Origin: an uncultured Hymenobacter sp.
GTDB taxonomy: Bacteria > Bacteroidota > Bacteroidia > Cytophagales > Hymenobacteraceae
Reading direction: 5' to 3'
NCBI GenBank assembly: GCA_913776615.1
Contig: CAJYPK010000009.1
Span: 28,220-92,219, forward strand
DNA length: 64,000 nt
Of this stretch, positions 16,538 through 25,072 are shown one piece after another. Under the pieces are notes generated by a model. That model was not told where the DNA came from, made no database searches, and saw only the letters and a list, made by a program, of their open reading frames with translations. Position 1 is the first letter of the stretch. The number at the start of each line of letters is the position of its first letter. Position numbers and translations under genes: made by a program.

Positions 16538-17439
16538 GACCGGTTGCCTCCCCGGCCGCTACGCAGGCCTTGGCCCAACGCCTGGCGCTGGGCACTGCGC
16601 AGTTTGGCTTAGCCTATGGGCTGAACAACCAAGCGGGCCAGCCCGGTGCTGCGGTCGTCGCGGAGATTCTGGCGGCCGCCCAGGCCGCCGGAATCACGCT
16701 GCTCGATACCGCCGCCGCCTACGGTGATAGCGAAATGCGGCTGGGGCAACTGGCTGGTGATAATGCTATTTTCAGCTTGATTACCAAGCTACCAGCTGGC
16801 CCGCCCGCTCAAGTGGCCCGCGACCTGGCCGCCTCACTGGCCCGGCTGCAGCGGCCGCAGCTCTACGGGGCACTATTCCACGCGTTCGGGCCGCTGCAAG
16901 CCGAACCGGCGGCCTGGCAGGCGCTGCAAGCGGCGCGGGCAGCGGGGCAGGTAGCCCACATCGGCGTATCGCTCTACCACCCGCACGAGGCCGACTGGCT
17001 GCTGGCGCGGGGCTGGGATGTGGACCTGGTACAGGTGCCCTATAATGTACTCGACCAGCGCTTTGCGGCGGTGCTACCCCGGCTGGCGGCGCACGGGGTA
17101 GAAGTACACGTGCGCTCCGCCTTTTTGCAGGGCCTGCTGCTACGCGAGCCGGCTACGCTCCCCGATTTCTTCCGGCCACTAGCCCCCAAGCTTCACCTGC
17201 TGCGCACCCTTACCCAGGAGGCGGGCGTGCCGCTGCCGGCCGCGCTGCTGCTTTTCGCGGCCCACGCGCCGGGTGTGGCCCGGGCCGTAATTGGCGTCGA
17301 TTCGGTGGCTAACCTGCACGAAAACCTAACTGCCGCCGCCTACCTGGCGGCTGCCGAGCGCCTGCGCCCGGCCCTGGCCACGCTGGCCGAACCTACCGAC
17401 ACCTTTATTCTGCCCTACGCATGGCCGCCGCGCCCCTGA
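16534..17439 (+). CDS. Aldo/keto reductase of the nonulosonate cluster
   Basis: 301-aa aldo/keto reductase, a TIM-barrel NADPH oxidoreductase. LALGTAQFGLAYGLNN, LLDTAAAYGDSE (catalytic-type Asp and Tyr), LITKLP with the Lys, and a VIGVDSVANLHEN cofactor-binding end are visible. Homologues are frequently found in flagellin and surface-glycan nonulosonate clusters, where their step is not firmly defined. The GTG at 16534 overlaps the pseC stop; the in-frame TTG at 16501 lies inside pseC. Its 3' end overlaps the next gene by 19 bp, so three genes are tightly coupled. Confidence 0.82.
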   Translation: MRPVASPAATQALAQRLALGTAQFGLAYGLNNQAGQPGAAVVAEILAAAQAAGITLLDTAAAYGDSEMRLGQLAGDNAIFSLITKLPAGPPAQVARDLAASLARLQRPQLYGALFHAFGPLQAEPAAWQALQAARAAGQVAHIGVSLYHPHEADWLLARGWDVDLVQVPYNVLDQRFAAVLPRLAAHGVEVHVRSAFLQGLLLREPATLPDFFRPLAPKLHLLRTLTQEAGVPLPAALLLFAAHAPGVARAVIGVDSVANLHENLTAAAYLAAAERLRPALATLAEPTDTFILPYAWPPRP

Positions 17440-18227
17440 CCGACGTTTTCTACCGTACCATGTTTGACCTGACGGGCCGCACCGTGCTGCTCACCGGGGG
17501 CTACGGGCATTTGGGCCAGGCCATTGCGGCGGGGCTGCACGCCCACGGGGCGCGGGTAGTCGTGCTGGGCCGCAGCGCCGAGTCGTTTGCCAAGACCTTC
17601 GGCGAAGTGCCCGATCGGCTGCACTTTATCTTCTGCGACGTGTCGGAAACGGCCTCCGTGCAGGCGGCTTTTCGCCAGAGCTTCGATTTGTACGGGCCGC
17701 CCAGCGTGCTCATCAACAACGCCTACTACAGCCGGGGCCAGCAGCCCGACGCCCTGCCCGACGCCGATTTTGCGCTGGGCCTCGACGGCTCGGTGGGCAC
17801 GGCCTACCGCTGTCTGCGCGAGGTGCTGCCCTACCTGCGCGCCACCGGCGGCGGTAAAATCATCAACGTGGCCTCCATGTACGGCGTGGTAGCGCCCGAT
17901 TTCGACGCCTACGCCGACGCGCCGCAGTTTCTCAATCCGCCGCACTACGGCGCGGGCAAAGCGGCCATGATTCAGCTTACCAAGTATTTCGCCTCGTACC
18001 TGGGGCCGGCCAACATTCAAGTCAACTGCGTATCGCCGGGGGCGTTTCCGTCGGATACCGTACGTCAGAACCCGACGTTCGAGGGGGAGCTGCACCGGCG
18101 CATTCCGCTGGGCCGGGTGGGCGAGCCCCAGGATTTGGCCGGGGCCTTCGTTTTTCTAAGCTCAGCGGCGGCCGACTTCGTCACCGGCCACAACCTGGTG
18201 GTAGACGGCGGCTGGACCATCCGCTAG
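17421..18227 (+). CDS. Short-chain dehydrogenase (PtmA-like)
   Basis: 268-aa classical SDR. Cofactor motif TGGYGHLG near residue 26, NNAYYSRG where NNAG is usual, catalytic Ser in INVASMYG and YxxxK in YGAGK. A C-terminal GHNLVVDGGWTIR is typical of oxidoreductases of the FabG/PtmA group. Placement inside a nonulosonate operon suggests oxidation or reduction of a nucleotide sugar or of the nonulosonate side chain (inference). An alternative start ATG at 17460 would remove 13 residues. It overlaps the aldo/keto reductase gene by 19 bp. Confidence 0.82.
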   Translation: MAAAPLTDVFYRTMFDLTGRTVLLTGGYGHLGQAIAAGLHAHGARVVVLGRSAESFAKTFGEVPDRLHFIFCDVSETASVQAAFRQSFDLYGPPSVLINNAYYSRGQQPDALPDADFALGLDGSVGTAYRCLREVLPYLRATGGGKIINVASMYGVVAPDFDAYADAPQFLNPPHYGAGKAAMIQLTKYFASYLGPANIQVNCVSPGAFPSDTVRQNPTFEGELHRRIPLGRVGEPQDLAGAFVFLSSAAADFVTGHNLVVDGGWTIR

Positions 18228-18257
18228 CTTCCTCCCCAGCCCGCAATAAACGCAGCC

Positions 18258-18296
18258 CCCAACTCATAACTCCTACTTCATAACTCATAACTCCCC
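18258..18296. repeat. Family A repeat, single arm
   Basis: Iterated AACTCATAACTC words fill the space just before the start codon at 18297. They match one arm of the inverted repeats at 6956-7046 and 40769-40859. Confidence 0.7.
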
Positions 18297-19031
18297 ATGA
18301 TCCTCGCCCTCATTCAGGCCCGGCTGGGGTCATCGCGCTTACCGGGCAAGTCGGCGCTGCCGTTGCCACTCGGGGCTACGCACGAGGCGCACACCATTCT
18401 GGGCCACGTGGTAGGCCGGGCGCGGCGGGCGCGCGCGGTCGATAAAATCATTGTTGCCACTACCAAACAAGTACTTGACGACGAGTTAGTAATCCTATCC
18501 GGACGGCTGGGCGTGGCCGCGTTTCGGGGGGATGAGCAGGACGTGCTTGGTCGCTTTGCCGGGGCGCTGGCGCACGCCGGCGAGGCGCGCACTATCGTGC
18601 GCCTTACGGCCGACAACCCGGCCCTTGACCCGGCTTTTCTGGATGCCGCCGTAGCCCACCACCTGGCCAGCGGGGCCGATTATACCCACACCACCGGCCT
18701 ACCGCTGGGCACCAACCTGGAAGTCATCAGTACGGCGGCCCTGCGCCGCGCCCATGCCGAGGCCCGCCAGCCCGACGAGCGCGAGCACGTGACGCCCTAC
18801 CTACGTCGCCACCCCGAGTTGTTTCGACTCGAAACGCTGCCGCTGACCGTCCCGCCCGCCGTGGCCGCGCTGCGCCTCACCGTCGACTACCCCAGCGACT
18901 ACGCCCTGCTAAGCCTGCTCTTTACGGAGCTAGGGGCTGATTTTTCGCTCACCGACCCGGTCGGGCTACCGGCATTGATGACCCGCCATCCCTGGCTGGC
19001 GGCCATCAATGCCGATAATGTGCAGCGCTAG
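18297..19031 (+). CDS. SpsF/PseF-like cytidylyltransferase
   Basis: 244-aa nucleotidyltransferase of the SpsF (COG1861, CTP_transf_3) family. The N-terminal signature MILALIQARLGSSRLPGK is the nucleotide-binding loop, with IIVATT and RLTADNPALDP following. In this operon it should activate the nonulosonic acid as the CMP sugar, the job of PseF/NeuA. In Bacillus sps clusters the same family accompanies homologues of PseC, PseI and PseG. Its stop codon overlaps the stop of the opposing gene by 4 bp. Confidence 0.83.
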   Translation: MILALIQARLGSSRLPGKSALPLPLGATHEAHTILGHVVGRARRARAVDKIIVATTKQVLDDELVILSGRLGVAAFRGDEQDVLGRFAGALAHAGEARTIVRLTADNPALDPAFLDAAVAHHLASGADYTHTTGLPLGTNLEVISTAALRRAHAEARQPDEREHVTPYLRRHPELFRLETLPLTVPPAVAALRLTVDYPSDYALLSLLFTELGADFSLTDPVGLPALMTRHPWLAAINADNVQR

Positions 19032-21340
19032 TTGCCCCGTATTACCTCAACCCAGCCCCGGTAGCGGGCACCCGTTACCTCGTTGCTGAGCAGGTAATAA
19101 TACATGCCGCTGGCCTGCCCCGTAGCATTCCAGCTGTTGTCGTAGCGCGCCCGGTCGTATACCTGCCGGCCCCAGCGGTCGAATATGCTCAGGTGCCACT
19201 CCGCGGCGGTAAGACCTTTCAGCGTAAAAAACTCGTTGGCCTGGTCGCCATTGGGCGTGATAATATTGGGAATGACAATGGGGCAGTTAGCCGCCGTAAT
19301 TACCCGCGTGGCACTGGCGGGGCAGCTAGTGGCCGTAGTGCGGATTTCTACCGAATATTGTCCGGGCCCGGGCGCCCGGTAGGTAGCCGCGGTAGAACCG
19401 TCCGGCCAGCGGTACAGGGTGCCGGCCGGTTGAGGATTCGTTCGCAATACCAGGGTCGCATTGGGGCAAATCGCCGTGTCAGCCCCCAGACTCACGCTCG
19501 GCTTTGTTCCCAGCCGTACTTGGCTAGTCGCCGCGCCCGTACAGCCCTGGGGAGTAGTCACGAGCACCGTGTAAGTACCACTAGCCTGCGCCAGGTAGGT
19601 GGCGCTGGTGCTGCCATCCTGCCAGCGGTACGTACTGCCCGCCGGCTGCCCACCGGGCCGCAGCAGCACCGACGAAGCGCACACCAACGTATCGAGCGGA
19701 AGACGGGGACGAGGTACCGCGTTGAGCGTCACGTTGACGGCGGCCGTGCTCGCGCAACCAGCGGCCGAGGTGACGGTCACGCTGTAGCGGCCACTGGCTT
19801 GGGCCAGATACGTAGCACCCGTACTGCCGTCCTGCCACCGGTAGGTACTGCCCGCTGGCTGCGCGTTAGCTGATACTAAAAACTGACTGGCGCATACTGC
19901 GACATCATTACCCAGGCTCACTTGAGGCAGCGGCGACACAACCACCGCCTGCCTAACTACCAGCGGATTAACCACCCCTGGCACTTCGACGATCATCGTT
20001 ACCTGATAAGTGCCTGCGGTAGCGTAGGTATGCGTGGGGGTCAATCCCGTAGCCGCGTTGGCACCGCCCGAGGCAGGGTCACCGAAGTCCCAGCTGACTA
20101 CTATCCCGCTAGCTGCCGGCTGCACGGCACCAGCAAACGCGGTGGCCGAGCCGGCGCAGGTCGGAGAGAACGTGAAAGTAGCGTTGTAAATAGGGGCGTA
20201 AGTATTTGCAAAATTTGGCAAGCCATTAAGTCCTTGTCTATTAGCTAAGCTCACGGCTTGCCGCCTATAGTCGCAGGCCGCACCTAGGGCGTTTGGATTC
20301 TGAATGACATTTAAAAAAGTATTGCCATAAGAAACTACATAAATCCTATTATCTGGACCTAATAACAGATTACCTAACCGTTCAGCACTAGCAATAACTG
20401 TAGCCGAATTTACAATTGCCGCCGATGAGCCAGCTAACAAGTTGTACTGCGTGATTTCTCCTGCCAAAGAATAGCTTGTATAAAGCTTAGTATTATCCGG
20501 AGAAAACTCTACACCATAGGTATAGTCGTGCAAGGCTAGTAGCAGGTAATTTGTAACCCCGCCAGTAGCATTATTAAAGTCATACAGCTCACACTGTGCA
20601 TCACGTTGAGCCAGTGCTAAATGACGGCCATCCGGTGAAGCGCGCATACAGCCGACTGCATTACCCGCACTAAAAAAGCTGCCTCCACCTTGGTGAATAG
20701 GACCTACGTTGCTCACCACCGGCACGGTACTAATTCCGGTAGGCGAAAGTAAAAAAGAATAAAAAGCATTGGACTGCCAGCCATGCACTACTATCCAATA
20801 GTCCCGCCCGTTAGCATGGCGTACAGCTGTCAGCTTTTCAGTTAGCTTTCCACCTACAAAAGGCGTAGGTAATACCACACCCTTAGTAGCTGTAACGTCT
20901 CCCAGCCCCCCGCGCAATCTAAAATCAAGAATAGAATACCGAAGGCCTCCTACCAGATTATTTTCGATGGCATCAAGGCAGAACAGATAAGCTTTATCAG
21001 CGGCCTCTCCTGGCATCGGTAATAAGAGGGCTCCTTGAGAAGTAGAGTTGTTTCCACCTAGACCTGAGCGCCCGTTAGGCATCTGCTGGTGTTGACTATC
21101 CCATACTATCTCCCCATTACTATAAGCTAGTAATTGTCCACTAGCGTCTGACAGCACAGTACAACCTTCGTAGGTTAACATATTGCTGTTGGTAAGTGCC
21201 GTAATACCATTGTTAGTAAACTTGATGCCAGCACGGTCACCAAAGTACCAGTTCTGCGTCTGAGCCCAGCCGTCAAACAGACTAAAACTGCTAAGCAAGT
21301 ACAGAAGTAGTCCGAACTTTGTAAAGTAGTTATTTCTCAT
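19028..21340 (-). CDS. T9SS-secreted protein with PKD domain and gliding-type C-terminal sorting domain
   Basis: 770-aa protein with a signal peptide (LLLYLLSSFSLFDGWAQ). Residues about 25-390 form a beta-propeller-like region with WYFGDRAGIKF and repeated SPDGRH/SPDNTK strands. A PKD domain follows (VSWDFGDPASGG...THTYATAGTY, about 410-460). Then come three tandem copies of a roughly 75-residue module with the core PAGSTYRWQDGSTxATY. The C-terminus (PNIITPNGDQANEFF...FDRWGRQVYD) is a gliding-associated CHU_C type IX sorting domain. It should be exported and attached to the surface. It lies antisense in the middle of the nonulosonate cluster. The 5' half is clearly lower in GC than the 3' half. 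A candidate glycoprotein target of the cluster (inference). Confidence 0.88.
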   Translation of the reverse strand: MRNNYFTKFGLLLYLLSSFSLFDGWAQTQNWYFGDRAGIKFTNNGITALTNSNMLTYEGCTVLSDASGQLLAYSNGEIVWDSQHQQMPNGRSGLGGNNSTSQGALLLPMPGEAADKAYLFCLDAIENNLVGGLRYSILDFRLRGGLGDVTATKGVVLPTPFVGGKLTEKLTAVRHANGRDYWIVVHGWQSNAFYSFLLSPTGISTVPVVSNVGPIHQGGGSFFSAGNAVGCMRASPDGRHLALAQRDAQCELYDFNNATGGVTNYLLLALHDYTYGVEFSPDNTKLYTSYSLAGEITQYNLLAGSSAAIVNSATVIASAERLGNLLLGPDNRIYVVSYGNTFLNVIQNPNALGAACDYRRQAVSLANRQGLNGLPNFANTYAPIYNATFTFSPTCAGSATAFAGAVQPAASGIVVSWDFGDPASGGANAATGLTPTHTYATAGTYQVTMIVEVPGVVNPLVVRQAVVVSPLPQVSLGNDVAVCASQFLVSANAQPAGSTYRWQDGSTGATYLAQASGRYSVTVTSAAGCASTAAVNVTLNAVPRPRLPLDTLVCASSVLLRPGGQPAGSTYRWQDGSTSATYLAQASGTYTVLVTTPQGCTGAATSQVRLGTKPSVSLGADTAICPNATLVLRTNPQPAGTLYRWPDGSTAATYRAPGPGQYSVEIRTTATSCPASATRVITAANCPIVIPNIITPNGDQANEFFTLKGLTAAEWHLSIFDRWGRQVYDRARYDNSWNATGQASGMYYYLLSNEVTGARYRGWVEVIRGN
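19400..19900 (-). repeat. Internal tandem repeats of the T9SS protein
   Basis: Three imperfect in-frame copies encode PAG(S/T)xYRW(Q/P)DGST. The DNA around 19610, 19835 and 19400 (minus strand) shares blocks of about 50 bp differing mostly at third codon positions. This is a modular repeat, not a non-coding one. Confidence 0.7.
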
Positions 21341-21377
21341 CTATCGCCTTTAATTTCAAATAAGATAATTACTCTGG

Positions 21378-21513
21378 CAAAAGTAACGCCGCCCTCTTAT
21401 TGTCTAGCCCTCAAGCAACGTAGAAATCGCTATTACCGGCTTATGAAACGATCCCCAGTAATTTAAGATGAGCTCTACGGCGGGCGCTCTGTTATGCAAA
21501 AGCAATAGCTTTG
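21378..21513. promoter_or_regulatory. Divergent -7 boxes between the T9SS gene and pseGH
   Basis: CAAAAGTA at 21378-21385 reads TACTTTTG on the minus strand, 37 bp before the T9SS protein start. TAGCTTTG at 21506-21513 reads on the plus strand just ahead of the ATG at 21520. The 180-bp region is lower in GC; no other element is seen. Confidence 0.5.
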
Positions 21514-21519
21514 CAGTTG

Positions 21520-23037
21520 ATGTCTCCTCATGCGCTCGATCTTCCTGCCCGCCACTTATTTTTCAGAGTTGATGGCTCTACCGCTACTGGCTTAGGGCAC
21601 TTAATCCGCTGCCAAGCACTAGCTCAAGCGCTTCAACCTGCGTTTAAAGCCACATTCGTCATCCGAGATGCTGCTGTTTCTATTCATCAGCAGCTAGCAG
21701 CAGCAACCTTCTCAACACAAGCTGTACCCGCTGGCATACCTGCGGGCTTACCTGAAGCACAATGGCTTGCTAAGCAACTTACCACGTCAGATATTCTAGT
21801 ATTAGATGGCTATCATTTTGGCTATTCTTACCAAGAATGCCTTGTAGCTACCGGTGCGGCCTTGGTTTGCCTTGATGACCTCATTACTCCTCCAGCTTGG
21901 GCAACGGCTGTTCTCAATCAAGCTGGCGGTATCGCACCAGCCGCCTACGCTCAGGTCCCACTAGCACGGCTTCTGTTAGGACCAGCTTACGCCTTGTTAC
22001 GGCCTGAATTTTGGCGCTGTGCTCCAACAACTACGTCAACTGCTGGTGAGCTCCGCCTTTTTCTAAACATGGGTGGCGCTGATCCTTTGAACGAAACAGC
22101 AGTTCTTTTACCATTAATAAGGCAGCAATTTCCCCATTTTTCCCTACAGGTAGTCACTGGTGCGGCCTATTTATACCACTCTGAACTACAAGAGCTTTCT
22201 CAATCAATGGGGGAGGCTGTAACTCTTCATCATGACTTATCCGCAGCGGCACTGGCTGCCTTGCTAGCTACCTGTCAAGTTTTCGTATGTCCACCTAGTG
22301 GTGTTGCTTATGAATGCTGTGCAGTCGGTGGGGCTCTCTTATTACACCCCACGGCTGAAAATCAGCGCTCACTCTTCCATTTTTTAGTGCAGCAAGGCTT
22401 AGGCCTTCCCCTAACCGAGGGATTACATTTAAAAATTGAAGAACTACTGTATTTAGCAACGCAGCAAATGCAGCGCCAACGGAAATTATTCGATGGGCAG
22501 GCCGCACAACGGCTACAGGCCGTTTTTGGGAAACTCGCGGATGAACAACTTTATACTATTCGCCGGGCTGTTCAACAGGACGTATTTCTTTATTTCAAAT
22601 GGGCAAATGACTCGATGGTACGCCACAATGCAACTCATACCGAGCCCATAGCTTGGCCTACGCATGTGGCATGGTTTCACAAACGGCTGCGTGATGAAGA
22701 TTGCTATCTGTACCTGCTACTTACCCCTAATGGTGACCCTATCGGCCAGGTACGCGTTGAGTTTGAAGAGCCAACCCAACCCGGTATTATCGATTACTCG
22801 CTGGATGCTGTTTATCGGGGACAGGGGTTAGGCCGATTACTATTGCAACGTGCCTTGCAGCAATTGCGACTTGACCGCCCCGCTCTAGCTGGTGGGGCCG
22901 TGCAAGGCCAAGTCAAAGCTAGAAACCGAGCTTCTTGCAGGGTATTCGAAGAGTTGCGGTTTGTGCGACAAGCAGCCGTTACTTTGCAGGATGAAGCGTA
23001 CGAGATTTTTCAGTTGCGCTTCCCATCTGCTTCTTAA
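21520..23037 (+). CDS. pseG-pseH: Fusion of UDP-sugar hydrolase PseG and N-acetyltransferase PseH
   Basis: 505-aa bifunctional protein. Residues about 10-330 are PseG, the GT-B-like hydrolase releasing UDP from the 2,4-diacetamido sugar: FFRVDGSTATGLGHLIRC holds the conserved GxGHxxR His, then LVLDGYHF and LFLNMGGADPLNE. Residues about 345-500 are a GNAT acetyltransferase: RRAVQQDVFLYFKWAND, an IDYSLDAVYRGQGLGRLLL acetyl-CoA loop (QGLG) and NRASCRVFEELRF. The GNAT half fits PseH, which acetylates N4. The two steps act before and at UDP release, so one chain would cover both. An upstream TTG at 21511 overlaps the -7 box, so ATG 21520 is chosen. Low-GC codon use. Confidence 0.9.
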   Translation: MSPHALDLPARHLFFRVDGSTATGLGHLIRCQALAQALQPAFKATFVIRDAAVSIHQQLAAATFSTQAVPAGIPAGLPEAQWLAKQLTTSDILVLDGYHFGYSYQECLVATGAALVCLDDLITPPAWATAVLNQAGGIAPAAYAQVPLARLLLGPAYALLRPEFWRCAPTTTSTAGELRLFLNMGGADPLNETAVLLPLIRQQFPHFSLQVVTGAAYLYHSELQELSQSMGEAVTLHHDLSAAALAALLATCQVFVCPPSGVAYECCAVGGALLLHPTAENQRSLFHFLVQQGLGLPLTEGLHLKIEELLYLATQQMQRQRKLFDGQAAQRLQAVFGKLADEQLYTIRRAVQQDVFLYFKWANDSMVRHNATHTEPIAWPTHVAWFHKRLRDEDCYLYLLLTPNGDPIGQVRVEFEEPTQPGIIDYSLDAVYRGQGLGRLLLQRALQQLRLDRPALAGGAVQGQVKARNRASCRVFEELRFVRQAAVTLQDEAYEIFQLRFPSAS

Positions 23038-23046
23038 ATTATTATT

Positions 23047-24096
23047 ATGCAAGATATCGTATTAGGTACACACCGCATCGGTATAGGACATCCCCCCTTT
23101 ATTATCGCGGAAATGTCAGGTAATCATGGCCAGTCATTAGAGCGTGCGCTTGCCATTGTAGATGCTGCCGCAGATGCTGGCTGCCAAGGGCTTAAGATTC
23201 AAACCAGCACGCCCGATATGCTTACGCTCAATAGCCGTGAGCCCGATTTTGTAGTACAGGGTGCTAACCAAGATTGGGAGGGCCAGTCACTCTATGAACT
23301 ATATACTACTAATTTCACACCCTTTGAGTGGCATGCCGCTATTTTCGCCCGAGCTCAAGCGCGTGGTATGGTTGGCTTTAGCTCGCCATTCGGTATCGAA
23401 GCTATCGATTTTCTAGAGAGCGTAAATTGTCCAGCTTATAAGATTGCTTCTTTTGAGAATAACTGGCCTGCACTCATTCGGCGAGCAGCCCAAACGGGCA
23501 AACCAGTTATTATTTCAACCGGGATGGCTAGTCTAGCTGATTTGGAGCGCGTGGTGAATATTATGCGTTCGGAGGGCAACGAGCAACTTGTGTTACTCAA
23601 ATGCACTAGCACCTATCCTGCTGAGCCAGCTAACACAAACCTGCGTACTATTCCTCATTTGCGTGAGCTATTTGATTGCCAAGTAGGTCTCTCCGATCAT
23701 ACACTAGGCACCGGCGTTGGGGTCGCCGCCACGGTACTTGGAGCTACAGTCATTGAAAAGCATCTTACACTAAATCGTGCAGACGGCGGGCCAGATTCGT
23801 CCTTCTCCATGGAGCCTACTGAAATGGCACGCTTAGTACAGGAGTGTCGGCAGGCACAACAGGCGCTAGGTACCATTTACTACGGCCCTACCCAAGCCGA
23901 ACAAAAATCCCTAGGCTTTCGGCGCTCAATTTATGTAGTAGAGAATATTGCTGAAGGCGAGCTTTTTACTACGAAAAATATTCGGGTTATCCGCCCAGGA
24001 TATGGCTTACCGCCGCACTTTCTGCCGCAGATAATAGGACGCCCAGCGCGTCAGGCCCTACGAAGAGGCACAGCTCTCGATTGGGCAATGCTGTAA
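23047..24096 (+). CDS. pseI: Pseudaminic acid synthase PseI
   Basis: 349-aa NeuB-family enzyme condensing a 2,4-diacetamido-trideoxy hexose with phosphoenolpyruvate to make the nine-carbon acid. N-terminal PFIIAEMSGNHGQ, then GLKIQT, YKIASFE, STGMA, LKCTSTYPA, SDHTLG and EKHLTLNR form the NeuB TIM barrel. The C-terminal 60 residues (RRSIYVVENIAEGELFTTKNIRVIRPGYG, split here across the junction) form the SAF antifreeze-like domain. The RADGGPDSSFSMEP stretch is characteristic of PseI rather than NeuB. It starts 9 bp after pseGH, in the same lower-GC block. Confidence 0.94.
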   Translation: MQDIVLGTHRIGIGHPPFIIAEMSGNHGQSLERALAIVDAAADAGCQGLKIQTSTPDMLTLNSREPDFVVQGANQDWEGQSLYELYTTNFTPFEWHAAIFARAQARGMVGFSSPFGIEAIDFLESVNCPAYKIASFENNWPALIRRAAQTGKPVIISTGMASLADLERVVNIMRSEGNEQLVLLKCTSTYPAEPANTNLRTIPHLRELFDCQVGLSDHTLGTGVGVAATVLGATVIEKHLTLNRADGGPDSSFSMEPTEMARLVQECRQAQQALGTIYYGPTQAEQKSLGFRRSIYVVENIAEGELFTTKNIRVIRPGYGLPPHFLPQIIGRPARQALRRGTALDWAML

Positions 24097-24133
24097 CAGG
24101 CTGTTTTTTTAAAAAACTACTCACTTGTATTGA

Positions 24134-25072
24134 ATGCAGATTCATCGCTTTGAAAATGGCAGCTACATCATTGCCGAGCATTTAACACTCGGGCATAATG
24201 TACAGGTAGGTCCCAATACAACTATCCGGGCCACCGAATGCATTATTGGCGATGATGTTACTATCGGCAACCACAATTCGTTTTTAGTGGGCCAGCGCCT
24301 TGAGATCGGTGCCCTTACTACTATAGGCAGCCATAATACACTCACGGCCCGCACCATAAAGCTAGGGGAATATGTGTTCTGGGACTCGCATGTCACGGTA
24401 GGGCACGGGGGTAAATTCAGTCCTGACGCGCACCTCACGGTAGGGTCATACTCTATGATTTGCGCTCGCATTACACTCAATACTAATCACCGCATCGACA
24501 TTGGCGAGTACGTGGGAATTGGAGAGGACGTAGCTGTTTGGACGCATGGCTCTTTTCTACCCATTCTAGATGGATTTCCTGCTGATTTTGGGCCTGTCAG
24601 CATTGGGCACCATGTATGGCTACCGGCCCGTACTACCGTACTCCCCAATCGCCGCATTGGCAATAATGTCGTCATTGGCACTAATTCTCTTATCAACAAA
24701 GATTTACCTGATGGGTGCCTAGCTGGTGGAATTCCAGTGAAAATATTAAGAGAAAATATTTACCCCTCTATAAACACGGAGCGCAACCACCACCTTGTAC
24801 GCCAGATACTGCATGACTATGCCGAACTAGCCACCTATAAAGACCTGCATGCTGAACTCAATTATGACGAGGCTAGCCAGGTTATTTATTGCAACGGGGT
24901 AACGTTCGATTTAATAACGATGCAAACTTCTGGCTCTTTCACGCCGACTGAAGAAGACTTTCGTGATTACCTGCGCAGAAGAGGCATAAAATTTTATACC
25001 GGCAAGCCTTTCACTTCTGTTTTACCAGAGGAGTACCGCAATTTGCTCTACCCAGCCAATGAGTTGTTTTAG
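24134..25072 (+). CDS. Hexapeptide-repeat acyltransferase
   Basis: 312-aa protein whose first 200 residues form a left-handed beta-helix of hexapeptide repeats (LTLGHNVQVGPNTTI, IIGDDVTIGNHNS, VSIGHHVWLPARTTVLPN). The GHHVWLP segment with His and Trp is typical of O- or N-acetyltransferases using acetyl-CoA. About 110 C-terminal residues are outside the helix and unrecognised. In this operon it probably acylates a glycan or the nonulosonate (inference). Its end overlaps the next gene by 14 bp, which is a PIG-L deacetylase, so removal and re-addition of acyl groups may be linked. Confidence 0.82.
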   Translation: MQIHRFENGSYIIAEHLTLGHNVQVGPNTTIRATECIIGDDVTIGNHNSFLVGQRLEIGALTTIGSHNTLTARTIKLGEYVFWDSHVTVGHGGKFSPDAHLTVGSYSMICARITLNTNHRIDIGEYVGIGEDVAVWTHGSFLPILDGFPADFGPVSIGHHVWLPARTTVLPNRRIGNNVVIGTNSLINKDLPDGCLAGGIPVKILRENIYPSINTERNHHLVRQILHDYAELATYKDLHAELNYDEASQVIYCNGVTFDLITMQTSGSFTPTEEDFRDYLRRRGIKFYTGKPFTSVLPEEYRNLLYPANELF

